The notes under the pieces: model-generated
Databases searched by the model: none
What the model saw: only the letters and a program-made list of their open reading frames with translations
What the model was told of the DNA's origin: nothing
Shown: positions 18,742-27,836 of the stretch, one piece after another
How positions within the stretch are numbered: position 1 is the stretch's first letter
Layout of the letters: every line of letters starts with the position of its first letter
DNA from: Bordetella genomosp. 1
GTDB taxonomy: Bacteria; Pseudomonadota; Gammaproteobacteria; Burkholderiales; Burkholderiaceae_B
Length of the DNA: 64,000 bases
Reading direction: 5' to 3'
Assembly (NCBI RefSeq): GCF_002261335.1
Contig: NZ_NEVL01000004.1
Location: 186,001 to 250,000 of the forward strand
Program-made: the position numbers and the translations under genes

Positions 18742-19413
18742 TTACGCCGCTTCCACGTCCAGCATGTAGCCGAAGCCACGAACGGTCTGGATGCTGGCGC
18801 CGGTGCCTTCGAGGCGCTTGCGCAGGCGGTAGACGTAGACCTCGACCGCGTTCTCGCTGAAGTCGGCATCCCATGCCGACAGCGAATTGACGATCTGGCG
18901 CTTGGTCACCACGCGGCCGACCCGGGCCATCAGCATCTCGAGCACGGAGAGCTCGCGCACCGACAGGGCCAGGCGATGGCCGTTGGCGCGCACCTCGCGG
19001 CCGACGGTGTCGAACACCAGCGGGCCGACTTCGATCAGCGGCTGGGCCTGGCCCGAACGACGGCGGCCCAGGGCGCGCACGCGCGCGGCCAGCTCGGGCA
19101 GGTCGAAGGGCTTGGTCACGTAGTCGTCGGCGCCGGCATCCAGCCCCGCCACGCGGTCGTCGAGACCGTCGCGCGCGGTGAGGATCAGCACCGGGACCTG
19201 GTTGTTTTCCTGGCGTACCTGACGCAGCACTTCCAGGCCGCTCAGGCCGGGAAGGTTGAGGTCGAGCAGCAACAGGTCGTACGGCTGCCCCGCCAGTGCG
19301 CCCTGGACCTTGTCACCTTCGGTGAGCCAGTCGACGGCATAGCCCTGGTCGGACAGGAATTCCTGGAGCGCGTGGCCCAGGGTGGTGTCATCTTCGATTA
19401 CGAGAACTCGCAT
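18742..19413 (-). CDS. OmpR/PhoB-family response regulator (TctD/QseB-like)
   Basis: The receiver domain has the acidic pair in VIEDD, phospho-acceptor D51 in LLLLDLNLPG, the Thr in LILTARDG and the Lys in DDYVTKPFDL. After a short linker comes the winged-helix effector with LSVRELSVLEMLMAR and VEVYVYRLRKRLEGTGASIQTVRGFGY (read in parts). Length 223 residues is standard. It is the first gene of the leftward regulator-kinase-kup operon. By family logic it binds direct repeats at its own and other promoters; no such repeat was identified in the 76-base gap to exbD, which is transcribed the same way upstream. Confidence 0.94.
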   Translation of the reverse strand: MRVLVIEDDTTLGHALQEFLSDQGYAVDWLTEGDKVQGALAGQPYDLLLLDLNLPGLSGLEVLRQVRQENNQVPVLILTARDGLDDRVAGLDAGADDYVTKPFDLPELAARVRALGRRRSGQAQPLIEVGPLVFDTVGREVRANGHRLALSVRELSVLEMLMARVGRVVTKRQIVNSLSAWDADFSENAVEVYVYRLRKRLEGTGASIQTVRGFGYMLDVEAA

Positions 19414-19489
19414 TCCGCGATTCTAGCGCGAACCGGGGCCGGACACTCAACTGTCTGATTGTGTCCGGCCACCGGATGGCCGTCGGGGC

Positions 19490-20014
19490 TCAGCGCGCCG
19501 CAGCGGGCCGGGCGGCCGGAGCCGATGCCGCGGGCGCGGCGGGGGCCGGGGCGGCGGCGCCGGCGGCGGGCGCACCCTCACCCGGGGCGGCGGTCGTGCT
19601 GCCGGGCTGGGTGATGAAGCCGATGCGGGTCATGCCGCCACGACGGGCCGCGGCCATCACCTTGGCCAGGGTTTCGTAGCGCGTGTTCTGGTCGGCGCGG
19701 ATGCGGATCTCGGGCTGCGGCTTGTCCAGGGCGATGGCGCGGAAGCGGTTCTGCAGATCGTCGAACAGGACGGGCTGCTCATCCCAGAACAGCGCGCCCG
19801 AGGCGTCGATCGCCAGGTCCACCGTCTTGGGCTCTTCCTGCACCTGCTCGGCGCTGACCTGCGGCATGTTGATCTTGATCGAGTGCGCCAGCAGCGGCGC
19901 CGTGATGATGAAGATCACCAGCAGCACCAGCATCACGTCGATCAGCGGCACCATGTTGATCTCCGACACGGTATGGCCGCCAGAGCCTTTGTTGTCGAAG
20001 CTCCCGAAAGCCAT
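19490..20014 (-). CDS. exbD: ExbD/TolR-family biopolymer transport protein
   Basis: The 174-residue protein has a short cytoplasmic N-terminus, one membrane segment with the essential Asp (MVPLIDVMLVLLVIFIITAPLL), and a periplasmic domain ending in MAAARRGGMTRIGFITQP. A 40-residue Ala/Pro tail follows that is absent from E. coli ExbD. With ExbB it uses proton flow to energise TonB. Its ATG overlaps the exbB stop (TAATG), a sign of translational coupling. It is last in tonB-exbB-exbD. Confidence 0.93.
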   Translation of the reverse strand: MAFGSFDNKGSGGHTVSEINMVPLIDVMLVLLVIFIITAPLLAHSIKINMPQVSAEQVQEEPKTVDLAIDASGALFWDEQPVLFDDLQNRFRAIALDKPQPEIRIRADQNTRYETLAKVMAAARRGGMTRIGFITQPGSTTAAPGEGAPAAGAAAPAPAAPAASAPAARPAAAR

Positions 20015-20961
20015 TACTCGCTCCCACGCGTGCCGGGCTGGCGACGCAGCGCGCGCACCTTGCCGTCGGACACGGCGACTTGCTGGCCGGTCGTCAGGAA
20101 GGCGAACAGATCATGGGCGAACGCATCGAGGCGCGACAGGAACACGCGGTTGTTGCGCACGAAGGCGTTGTAGGCCAGCACGGCGGGGATGGCGACGGCC
20201 AGACCCAGGCCGGTCATGATGAGCGCCTCGCCCACGGGGCCGGCGATGCGGTTGATGGTCACGCCATCGGACAGGCCGATGCCGACCAGCGCGTGATAGA
20301 CGCCCCACACCGTGCCGAACAGGCCGACGAACGGCGCGGTCGAGCCGACCGATGCCAGCACCGTCAGGCCGTTTTCGAGCTTGGCGGTCTCTTCGTCGAT
20401 GACCTTGCGCATCGTGCGCGTCACGAATTCGCCGTTGCTGCCGGCCTCTTCGAGCTTGGTCGCGCCGTACTTGGCATGGTGGGTCTGGGCATGGATCGCG
20501 TGGCTGGCCAGGTGCGAGAACGGATCGCGCGCGCCGTGCGTGGCGATTTCGTTCTGGACCTGCTCCAGCGAGCTCGAACCCCAGAACTTGTTCAGGAAGC
20601 CGGCCGCGCGCTTGCGCATCGACATGTTCGAGAACGCCTTCACCACGATCAGGTACCACGTCACCAGCGACATGATGATCAGGATGATGAACAGCGTCTT
20701 GCCGACGAAGTCGCTCTGCGCGATGAAGTGCATGAAGCCCATGTCGGGCGCGACGGGCGGTGCCGACGGCACGGCGGCGGCGGCCGGCGCGGCCGTGGTG
20801 GCGGCGTTGCTGAGCGCGTCGGCGGCCTGCTGCACGGCGCCGGGGTTCGCGGCCGGCGCGGTCTGCGCGGCGGCAGGCGCTGCGGCTCCCGCAGCGGCCG
20901 GGGCGCCGGTGGTGCTCGCCTGAGCCACCATGTAGATGGCGTTCTGGATAGCGTTGAACAT
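20014..20961 (-). CDS. exbB: ExbB/TolQ-family proton channel protein
   Basis: The 315-residue protein carries a longer-than-usual N-terminal Ala/Pro-rich periplasmic extension (about residues 10-75), then TM1 (FVGKTLFIILIIMSLVTWYLIVV, read in part), a cytoplasmic loop, and two C-terminal membrane segments containing LASVGSTAPFVGLFGTVWGV and EALIMTGLGLAVAIPAVLAYN. These are the conserved MotA/TolQ/ExbB channel motifs. Its start is two bases past the tonB stop and its stop overlaps exbD, so the three genes are one tightly coupled operon. Adjacent tonB makes ExbB more likely than TolQ. Confidence 0.94.
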   Translation of the reverse strand: MFNAIQNAIYMVAQASTTGAPAAAGAAAPAAAQTAPAANPGAVQQAADALSNAATTAAPAAAAVPSAPPVAPDMGFMHFIAQSDFVGKTLFIILIIMSLVTWYLIVVKAFSNMSMRKRAAGFLNKFWGSSSLEQVQNEIATHGARDPFSHLASHAIHAQTHHAKYGATKLEEAGSNGEFVTRTMRKVIDEETAKLENGLTVLASVGSTAPFVGLFGTVWGVYHALVGIGLSDGVTINRIAGPVGEALIMTGLGLAVAIPAVLAYNAFVRNNRVFLSRLDAFAHDLFAFLTTGQQVAVSDGKVRALRRQPGTRGSE

Positions 20962-20962
20962 C

Positions 20963-21766
20963 TCAGTTCCTTATTACGAAATCGAATGGAAGTTTTGCTT
21001 TGGCCGGGAGAGCCACACCGTTACGCATCAGCGGCTTGAAGCGGGCCTTGCGGGCCGCCGTGAGCGCGGATTCATCGAGGCGCGAAAAACCGGACGACGA
21101 GTCGACGGAGGCTTTGTCCACCGTCCCTTGGGTATTGATCTCGACCAGCACCACCACGCGGCCTTCCTCGCGCATGCGCTTGGACGCCATCGGGTAGACC
21201 GGCATCGGCCGCTGACCGAGGTACTCGACCTGCGACAACATGATGGCCTCGTCGGGCGGCGGGCCCTGGCGCGGGGCCTGGTTCACCTGATTGCCTTCGA
21301 CGGCGCCGGTCGGCGGCGCGGGCGGCGTTTCGGGCTTGGGCTCGGGCTTGATCTCGGGCTTGGGCTGCGGCTTGGGCTGCGGTTTGGGCTTGGGCTTGGG
21401 TTTCGGCTTGGGCGCCGGCTCCGGCGGCTTCTCGATGACCGGAGGCGGCTCGGGCTCGGGCTCCGGCTCGATCTCGGGCTCGGGTTCCGGCTCCGGTTCG
21501 ATTTCGGGTTCCGGCGGAGGCGGGGTTTCCTCCACGGGCGGTTGAGGCTCGGGCTGCGGCTCGGCCTTGGCAACCTGAGGCACGGGGGCCTCGATCACGC
21601 TGACCATCACCGCTTCGGGCTCGAGCAGCACCGGCGGTGTGTCGGGGGTGGCGAAGAAGATGGCGCCGACGACCGCGGCGTGAGCCGCTACGACGAGTGT
21701 GCCGGCCCCTGCGCGTAACGCGTAAGACACCTGCGAAGAATTCCGACCGCTTTGAACGCTAGGCAT
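20963..21766 (-). CDS. tonB: TonB energy-transducing protein
   Basis: The 267-residue protein has an N-terminal membrane anchor (about residues 22-40), a long rigid periplasmic spacer of Glu-Pro repeats followed by Lys-Pro repeats (about residues 65-155), and the C-terminal TonB fold with [20 protein letters not shown], and [22 protein letters not shown]. The acidic-then-basic arrangement of the spacer is typical. TonB couples the ExbBD motor to outer-membrane siderophore and haem receptors. It leads the operon, and a near-perfect Fur-type palindrome lies 85-100 bases upstream, so iron repression is likely. No receptor gene adjoins it. Confidence 0.95.
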   Translation of the reverse strand: MPSVQSGRNSSQVSYALRAGAGTLVVAAHAAVVGAIFFATPDTPPVLLEPEAVMVSVIEAPVPQVAKAEPQPEPQPPVEETPPPPEPEIEPEPEPEPEIEPEPEPEPPPVIEKPPEPAPKPKPKPKPKPQPKPQPKPEIKPEPKPETPPAPPTGAVEGNQVNQAPRQGPPPDEAIMLSQVEYLGQRPMPVYPMASKRMREEGRVVVLVEINTQGTVDKASVDSSSGFSRLDESALTAARKARFKPLMRNGVALPAKAKLPFDFVIRN

Positions 21767-21849
21767 GAATCAGCCAAATACATTGATCGATGCCGCACCG
21801 CAGCACCCGGTGGGGCGCGCTACGACCGTAAACACGGGACGATATATCA

Positions 21850-21868
21850 AATGCGAATGATTCGCAAG
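21850..21868 (-). promoter_or_regulatory. Fur box upstream of tonB-exbB-exbD
   Basis: A perfect 7-1-7 inverted repeat, TGCGAAT-G-ATTCGCA, spans 21852-21866 and fits the 19-base Fur site layout. A TTGCGA to TATATC pair on the minus strand overlaps it (15-base spacer), so bound Fur would cover the promoter. Start of tonB is at 21766. Confidence 0.65.
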
Positions 21869-22226
21869 TTAGTTCAACTGGCGAAAGACGTCAACGCTAC
21901 CGTAAAAAACCGCCCGCGCGCAATCGCAAACCCCGGCGCTGCACCGGGAAAATGCAAATTCGCCGGCAGGCACTGGCACTGCGCGATGCATGACACGCCT
22001 CTTGCATGAAGCGCACGAGGCCGCAGGCGCGCATCGCGCTGCAATCGAGGGAGACACGCGGAAAACGCGTGAAGCGGCGATGGCACGACGCAACTGTCGA
22101 GGCGGGCCGAAAGGCGCCGGGCAGGAAATCGCGGGGAGGTGCCGGAACGCGGCGAGAGACAGTACAACGTCGGGGATGATCCTTCGCGCGGCGCCGATCG
22201 GGCAAGCGATGCGACGGGGAAAGATC
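21869..22226. other. Non-coding stretch between tonB control region and tRNA-Val
   Basis: Several short overlapping frames exist on the minus strand, none with a credible ribosome site or family pattern. No hairpin with T tract or repeat was found. Nothing is assigned. Confidence 0.4.
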
Positions 22227-22302
22227 TGGTGGGTGCTACAGGGGTCGAACCTGTGACCTACGCCTTGTAAGGGCGCCGCTCTACCAACTGAGCTAAGCAC
22301 CC
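22227..22302 (-). tRNA. tRNA-Val(TAC)
   Basis: Reading the minus strand gives a 76-base cloverleaf including encoded CCA: acceptor GGGTGCT pairs AGCACCC, the D-arm contains AGCTCAGTTGGTAGAGC, the anticodon loop is CTTACAA (anticodon TAC), and the T-arm contains GGTTCGACC. Single isolated gene. Confidence 0.95.
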
Positions 22303-22322
22303 CGGTGTCGTATGCGGCCGCA

Positions 22323-22351
22323 AGTATAGCGAACCGACTTCAAGTCGGCAA
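22323..22351 (-). promoter_or_regulatory. Promoter of tRNA-Val
   Basis: On the minus strand TTGCCG (22346-22351) and TATACT (22323-22328) have a 17-base spacer. Most of the spacer is a perfect palindrome (22334-22348), which could also be the base of a hupB transcript hairpin. Confidence 0.55.
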
Positions 22352-22399
22352 ATGGCGCGGCCGATCGGATCGTGACGCGCCATGCCGACTCGCACGTCA

Positions 22400-22672
22400 T
22401 CAGTTGACGGCGTCTTTCAGGGCCTTGCCCGGACGGAACTTGGGCACTTTGGCCTTCTTGATCTTGATGGTTTCGCCGGTGCGCGGATTGCGGCCCGTGC
22501 GAGCAGCGCGCGACGAGACGGCGAAGGTGCCGAAGCCCACCAACGTAACCGTACCGCCCTTCTTCAGGGTGGTTTTGACGGCACCGATCAGGGCGTCAAG
22601 CGAGCGGCCAGCGGCGGCTTTCGAGATGTCAGCCTTGCTGGCGATGTGATCGATGAGTTCGGTTTTGTTCAT
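22400..22672 (-). CDS. hupB: HU-family DNA-binding protein
   Basis: The 90-residue protein has the HU fold in order: [29 protein letters not shown] helices (in parts), [48 protein letters not shown] beta-arm with the intercalating Pro in RNPRTGE. HU bends and compacts DNA as a dimer. Length is standard. It is monocistronic, with a candidate promoter 93-120 bases upstream. hupB is used by resemblance; the paralogue cannot be told from hupA by this sequence alone. Confidence 0.95.
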   Translation of the reverse strand: MNKTELIDHIASKADISKAAAGRSLDALIGAVKTTLKKGGTVTLVGFGTFAVSSRAARTGRNPRTGETIKIKKAKVPKFRPGKALKDAVN

Positions 22673-22764
22673 TCAGGTTTACCCCTCACAAGGTATGGCT
22701 TTCACGGATCGCGCAGCAGTTCGCGACGGCGAATGCGCGGGCCGATGATAGAACGGACGTGGGA

Positions 22765-22792
22765 AAAATAGTTCTTGCGCTGCAAAGCACAA
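22765..22792 (-). promoter_or_regulatory. Candidate promoter of hupB
   Basis: On the minus strand TTGTGC (22787-22792) is followed after 16 bases by TATTTT (22765-22770). Distance to the ATG at 22672 is about 85 bases of leader. Confidence 0.42.
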
Positions 22793-23196
22793 CTTTTTAA
22801 CTGCTGCGTCGCAGTTCTCAGGGGCGCTTTTCGCGGGGTCCTGATAGCTGCGACGCAGGGTGTTATTAGGCCTTGGCCCACTGCGGCTGTCAAGGAAAAA
22901 CCACGCCGCAAGCCGCGCCAATACTAGCTTTTACTGCTTTGCGCAATAAACAAAAACGCCTACCGGGCAGTGCTTCGTTCCACGCGCGCAACGTCGTCGA
23001 CGCCTTCGCAAATGGCATGCCGCCACGCCATGCAACGCCGCCGCGAGGCACGCCGCGGCACGCCCATCGGCGCCAATCGCGACCGCAACGCGCCGCCGTC
23101 GTGGCGTCTTCATGCATCAACGTGCATGCGGCGCGCGCAATGAAAAAGGCGCCGCTCGCGCGACGCCCTTCCCTTCCGGAACCCGCGCCCGCGGGC
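22793..23196. repeat. Non-coding region with two 11-bp palindromes that also pair with each other
   Basis: CTGCGTCGCAG at 22804-22814 and its reverse complement CTGCGACGCAG at 22848-22858 face each other across 33 bases upstream of hupB. Each is itself a near palindrome, suiting a regulator dimer or a cruciform. The remaining 300 bases towards the next gene show no coding frame with a ribosome site. Confidence 0.4.
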
Positions 23197-24441
23197 TCAG
23201 GCCATCGCGCCCTTCAGGGCCTGGTCGAAGTCGAACAGCAGATCGCTTTCGTCCTCGATGCCGACCGACACGCGGATCAGGCTGTCGGCGATGCCCATCT
23301 GCGCGCGGCGCTCCGCGCCCATCTCGTAATAGATGGTGTGCGCGGCCGGCAGCGCGAGGCTGCGGGTATCGCCCAGGTGCGTGGCATTGAGCACGATGTT
23401 CAGGCGATTGAGGAAGTCGAAGCAATCGATGCCCTCGGCCAGCTCCACGCCCAGCAAGCCGCCGAAGCGCCCGTCGCGGAACAGGCTCTTGGCGCGTGCG
23501 TACTGCGGATGGCTCTCGAGGCCGGGATAGTGCACCTTCGATACGCCGGGATGCGCGTCGAGGAAGCGCGCCAGCGCGAGCGCGTTGCTGCTGTGGCGGT
23601 CCATGCGCAGCGCCAGGGTCTCGGCGCCGATCGCGATGCGGTGCGCCGGCTCGGCCGCCAGCGTGCCGCCCATGTCGCGCAGGCCCTTCTTCTTGATCTG
23701 CGTCAGGCCCCAGCCGGTGGAAGGGCCCTTCTTGTACGCGTCGTAGATGTTGGCTGCGTCTTTCCAGTCGAACAGGCCGGTGTCGGTCACCGCGCCGCCC
23801 AACGCATGGCCATGGCCGGCGATGTACTTCGACAGCGAGTTCATGACGAGCGACGCGCCCACGTCGCGCGGCTGGAACAGCCACGGCGAGGTGAGCGTGT
23901 TGTCGACCACGTAGACCAGATTGCGTTCGCGGCACAGGGCGCCGATGCCCGCCAGGTCGGCGATCTGCGTGCCCGGGTTGGCGATGGTCTCGGTGAACAC
24001 CATGCGGGTGTTCGGGCGGATGGCGGCGCGCACCTGTTCGACGTCGGTGGCATCGACAGAGGTGATCTCCACGCCCAGCTCGATCAGCGTGCCCAGCAGG
24101 CTGTTGGTGTTGCCGAAGATGAACTGGCTCGACACCAGGTGATCGCCCCGGCGCAGCAACGTGCTGAAGATCGCGGCCAGCGCGGCCATGCCCGTGGCAA
24201 AGCTCACCGTGCCCTTGCCGCCTTCCATGCGCGAGATCTTGGCCTCGAGCGCCGTGGTGGTGGGCGTGCCCTGGCGCGCGTAGGTGAAGCCGGCCTTGCC
24301 CTGGAACACCGCGGCGAGCTCGCGCGCGTCGTCGTAGGCGAACTCGGAGGACGGATGCATGGGCTTGTGCACGGCGCCATGCTCGACGGCCTGGTCGCGG
24401 TCGGAATGAAGAATCGTGGTGGTGAAGCCGTTCTGGTGCAT
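23197..24441 (-). CDS. Cystathionine gamma-synthase family PLP enzyme (trans-sulfuration type)
   Basis: The 414-residue enzyme has the Cys/Met metabolism PLP fold: FTYARQGTPTTTALEAKISRMEGG, SFATGMAALAAIFSTLL, FTETIANPGTQIADL, the pyridoxal-contacting Asp in VVDNTLTSPWLFQP and the Schiff-base Lys in NSLSKYIAGHGHALGG. Candidates are O-succinylhomoserine/O-acetylhomoserine sulfhydrylase, cystathionine gamma-synthase or gamma-lyase; the sequence does not decide. ATG 24441 is preferred to an in-frame start at 24528. rlmB ends 50 bases upstream in the same direction, so it may be read through from rnr-rlmB. Confidence 0.88.
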   Translation of the reverse strand: MHQNGFTTTILHSDRDQAVEHGAVHKPMHPSSEFAYDDARELAAVFQGKAGFTYARQGTPTTTALEAKISRMEGGKGTVSFATGMAALAAIFSTLLRRGDHLVSSQFIFGNTNSLLGTLIELGVEITSVDATDVEQVRAAIRPNTRMVFTETIANPGTQIADLAGIGALCRERNLVYVVDNTLTSPWLFQPRDVGASLVMNSLSKYIAGHGHALGGAVTDTGLFDWKDAANIYDAYKKGPSTGWGLTQIKKKGLRDMGGTLAAEPAHRIAIGAETLALRMDRHSSNALALARFLDAHPGVSKVHYPGLESHPQYARAKSLFRDGRFGGLLGVELAEGIDCFDFLNRLNIVLNATHLGDTRSLALPAAHTIYYEMGAERRAQMGIADSLIRVSVGIEDESDLLFDFDQALKGAMA

Positions 24442-24491
24442 GATGGAATCGCTCGGATGCAGGACGGGCGGCGAACGCCGCCCGGGAAAAA

Positions 24492-25229
24492 TCAGCTGCG
24501 GCGCTGGCGCACGGTTTCGTACAGGCACACGGCGCTGGCGACGCTGACGTTCAGGCTCTCGACCGAACCCGCCATCGGGATGCGCACCAGCTCGTCGCAG
24601 GTCTCGCGGGTGAGGCGGCGCATGCCCTCGCCTTCGGCGCCCATGACCCAGGCCATCGACTGCCGCGCATCGACCGCGTGCAGATCGTGCTGACCCTGGT
24701 CGTCGGTGCCGACCAGCCAGACACCGCGCTCCTTGAGCTCGCGCATCGTGCGGGCCAGGTTGGTGACGGTAATGTAGGGCACGGTGTCGGCCGCGCCGCA
24801 GGCCACGCGCTGCACGGTGGCGTTGAGGCCGACCGCACGGTCGCGCGGCGCGATCACCGCGTGCACGCCAGCCGCGTCGGCGGTGCGCAGGCAGGCGCCG
24901 AGATTGTGCGGATCGGTCACGCCGTCGAGCAGCAACAGGAAGGCCGGGCCTTCGATCACGTCGAGCACTTCATCGACGTCGACGGCGAGCTGGCGCTCAT
25001 CGGCCAGCGCGACCACGCCCTGGTGGCGCGTGCCGCGCGCCAGGCCATCGAGGCGGTCTGCCGCAACCGGATGCACGCGGCAGCCGGCGCGCTCGGCCTG
25101 CTCGATCAGGCTTTGCATACGTTTGTCGCGGCGCGATGCCTCGACGTAGAGTTCTTTGATGGATTCGGGCGCGTGACGCAGACGTGCGACGACCGCGTGA
25201 AAACCCGCCAGGACCTGGGCCGACGCCAT
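24492..25229 (-). CDS. rlmB: 23S rRNA (guanosine-2251-2'-O)-methyltransferase
   Basis: The 245-residue SPOUT enzyme methylates G2251 in the peptidyl-transferase P loop. The N-terminal substrate-binding domain reads [19 protein letters not shown]; the C-terminal trefoil-knot domain contains [20 protein letters not shown], the knot motif [12 protein letters not shown] and [15 protein letters not shown]. Length matches E. coli RlmB (243). It follows rnr by 123 bases; rnr-rlmB is a conserved pair in proteobacteria. Confidence 0.95.
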   Translation of the reverse strand: MASAQVLAGFHAVVARLRHAPESIKELYVEASRRDKRMQSLIEQAERAGCRVHPVAADRLDGLARGTRHQGVVALADERQLAVDVDEVLDVIEGPAFLLLLDGVTDPHNLGACLRTADAAGVHAVIAPRDRAVGLNATVQRVACGAADTVPYITVTNLARTMRELKERGVWLVGTDDQGQHDLHAVDARQSMAWVMGAEGEGMRRLTRETCDELVRIPMAGSVESLNVSVASAVCLYETVRQRRS

Positions 25230-25352
25230 GATCTCGACTACCTATATAGAGAGGAAACAACATCCGCCCGGATCGGGCGGAAGTCGCCCACCGGCAAGCC
25301 GGCGGGCGGGACGATGCTGCAATGTTACCGCGCCTGGAAAAGGCGCGCCCGA

Positions 25353-27836
25353 TCAGCGGCGGGTGCGCGTGGCCTTCTTGGACGCTGCGCCCGAGCTCGA
25401 TCGCGGCGCCGCCTTGGGCGTCTTGGGCGGCTGGCTGGCCTTCTTGGCCTCGGCACGGCGCTGCTTGGCCGTCTGGCCCTTCAGCGCGGCCGGCTTGGGC
25501 GCGGCCGCCTTCTTGACGCGGCGCGGCTCGTCGGGATTGCGCGTGGCCTGCTTGCGCAAGGCATCGAAGCTCGTGCCCTTGACCAGGCGGAACTCGATGC
25601 GGCGCGCCTCGAGGTCGACGCGCGAGACCTGCACCTGGACCTTGTCGGTCAGGCGGTAGCGCATGCCGGTGCGCTCGCCACGCAGCTCGTGCAAGGCGTC
25701 GTTGAACTGGAAGTACTCGCCGCCGAGTTCGGAGACGTGCACCAGGCCCTCGACGTGCAGCGTGTCGAGCGTGACGAAGATGCCGAAGCTGGCCACGCCA
25801 GTGACGGTGCCGCTGAAGTCTTCGCCCACGCGCTCCTTGACGAACCACGACTTGAGCCAGGCCTCGACGTCGCGCGAGGCTTCGTCGGCGCGGCGCTCGC
25901 TGGCCGAGAGCAGCAGGCCGAGCTTTTCCCAGATGGCGTGTTCGTGTTCGCGCTGGCCGCGGCCGATCACGAGCGGCTGGCCCTCGAGCTGCGGCACGTA
26001 GCGCTTGCCTTCGAGCAGCGCCTTGATCACGCGGTGCGTGAGCAGGTCGGGATAGCGCCGGATCGGCGAGGTGAAGTGGCCATAGGCCGCGTACGCCAGG
26101 CCGAAGTGACCCATGTTGTCGGGGCTGTAGACGGCCTGCTGCATCGAGCGCAGCAGCATGGTCTGGAGCAGCGGGAAATCGGGACGGCCGCGCACCGAGT
26201 CGAGGAACTCGCCGTAATCCTTGGCGGTCGGCGTGTCGCCCCCGCCCAGCGACAGGCCCATGGTGCGCAGGAAATCGCGCAAGGCCTGCAGGCGCTCGGG
26301 CGTGGGACCTTCGTGGATACGGAACAGGCCGGGATGCTTGCTGCGCGCCATGAAGTCGGCGGCGCAGGTGTTGGCGGCCAGCATGCACTCTTCGATCAGC
26401 TTGTGCGCGTCGTTGCGCACCGACGGCACGATCTGCTCGATGCGGCCGAGCTCGTTGCACACGATCTTGGTCTCGACGGTGTCGAAATCGATGGCGCCGC
26501 GCTTCTTGCGCTGCTGCACCAGCAACTGGAACAGCTCATACAGATGCTGGACGTGCGGCATCACGCGCTTCATCGCCAGCGCGGCGGGGCCGCCCGGCTG
26601 TTGCAGCGCCTCCCAGATGCTGGTGTACGTGGTGCGCGCCTGCGAGTGCATCACCGCGTTGTAGAACTGATAGGCCGTGATCTGGCCGGCCTTGGCGCCG
26701 GAGGCCGGAATCACCATGTCGCAGACCAGCACGAGGCGGTCGACGTTGGGATTGAGCGAGCACAGGCCGTTGGACAGCGACTCGGGCAGCATCGGGATCA
26801 CGCGGCGCGGGAAATACACGCTGGTGCCGCGCTCGAGCGCGTCGTCGTCGAGCGGATCGCCGGGGCGCACGTAGTGGCTCACGTCGGCGATGGCGACGAT
26901 CAGGCGCCAGCCCGGGCGCTTGCGCTGGCCGGTGCCGAGGTCGACCGGCTCGCAGTAGACCGCGTCGTCGAAGTCGCGCGCGTCTTCGCCGTCGATCGTG
27001 ATGAGCGGCACGTCGCGCAGGTCGATGCGGCCTTTCAGGTCACCCTTGCGCACCACGTCGGGCAGGCGCGCGGCCTGCTTGCGCGCGGCCTCGGTGAACT
27101 CGACCGGCACGTCGAACTTGCGCACCGCGATTTCGATTTCCATGCCGGGATCGTCGATCTCGCCCAGCACCTCGAACACCTTGCCGAGCGGCTGGGTGTG
27201 GCGCGTGGGCTGCTCGATGATCTCGACCGAGACCACCTGGCCGTGCTGCGCGCCATTGGTGTCGCTCGGCGGAATCAGGATGTCGTGCTTGATGCGCTGG
27301 TCTTCGGGGACCACGATCGACAGGCCGTGCTCGTGCAGGAACCGCCCGACCAGCTTGTTGGTGCGGCGCTCGATGACCTCGACGATGGTGCCTTCCGGCT
27401 TGCCGCGATACTCGCCCGACGGCTTGACCAGCACGCGGTCGCCATGCAGCACCTTGAGCATTTCGCGCGGCGACAGGAACAGATCCTGGCCGCCGTCGTC
27501 GCGCACCAGGAAGCCGAAGCCATCGCGGTGGCCCTGCACGCGGCCGGCGACGAAGTCGAGCTTGGTGGCCAACAGCAGCACGCCCTTGCGGTTGGGCATC
27601 AACTGACCGTCACGCTCCATGGCGCCCAGGCGCCGATCGAAACCGACGCGCGTGGAATCGCGCTCGACCCCCATGCGCTGCGCCAGTTCGTCGGGCGAGA
27701 GCGGTCCACCGGCCGATCGCAACGCCTGCAGGATCTGTTCGCGCGAAGGCACGTCAGGATCGAAATCGGGCGGCGTTTCGGGCAACACGGAAGTGGATCT
27801 GTTGTTATTGGAGTCGTTGTTCGATCGTTTTGCCAA
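25353..27836 (-). CDS. rnr: Ribonuclease R
   Basis: This 827-residue 3'-5' exoribonuclease degrades structured RNA and helps with tmRNA-linked quality control. Order: N-terminal winged-helix (SREQILQALRSAGGPLSPDEL), cold-shock domains, the RNB catalytic domain with the metal-binding Asp cluster in TIDGEDARDFDDAVYCE, an S1 domain (FSGTVTGVASFGIFVTLDTLHVEGLVHVSEL, in parts), and a Lys/Arg/Ala-rich tail of about 75 residues. The only workable start is TTG at 27836: an in-frame stop lies just upstream and the next ATG is more than 50 codons in. A TATAAA -10 at 27851-27856 would place the transcript start about eight bases from that TTG. Confidence 0.95.
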   Translation of the reverse strand: MAKRSNNDSNNNRSTSVLPETPPDFDPDVPSREQILQALRSAGGPLSPDELAQRMGVERDSTRVGFDRRLGAMERDGQLMPNRKGVLLLATKLDFVAGRVQGHRDGFGFLVRDDGGQDLFLSPREMLKVLHGDRVLVKPSGEYRGKPEGTIVEVIERRTNKLVGRFLHEHGLSIVVPEDQRIKHDILIPPSDTNGAQHGQVVSVEIIEQPTRHTQPLGKVFEVLGEIDDPGMEIEIAVRKFDVPVEFTEAARKQAARLPDVVRKGDLKGRIDLRDVPLITIDGEDARDFDDAVYCEPVDLGTGQRKRPGWRLIVAIADVSHYVRPGDPLDDDALERGTSVYFPRRVIPMLPESLSNGLCSLNPNVDRLVLVCDMVIPASGAKAGQITAYQFYNAVMHSQARTTYTSIWEALQQPGGPAALAMKRVMPHVQHLYELFQLLVQQRKKRGAIDFDTVETKIVCNELGRIEQIVPSVRNDAHKLIEECMLAANTCAADFMARSKHPGLFRIHEGPTPERLQALRDFLRTMGLSLGGGDTPTAKDYGEFLDSVRGRPDFPLLQTMLLRSMQQAVYSPDNMGHFGLAYAAYGHFTSPIRRYPDLLTHRVIKALLEGKRYVPQLEGQPLVIGRGQREHEHAIWEKLGLLLSASERRADEASRDVEAWLKSWFVKERVGEDFSGTVTGVASFGIFVTLDTLHVEGLVHVSELGGEYFQFNDALHELRGERTGMRYRLTDKVQVQVSRVDLEARRIEFRLVKGTSFDALRKQATRNPDEPRRVKKAAAPKPAALKGQTAKQRRAEAKKASQPPKTPKAAPRSSSGAASKKATRTRR

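Noticed and set aside
21291-21573. Gly/Ser repeat-like frame opposite tonB that looks like a low-complexity protein
   Set aside because: It is the complement of the TonB Glu-Pro and Lys-Pro spacer.
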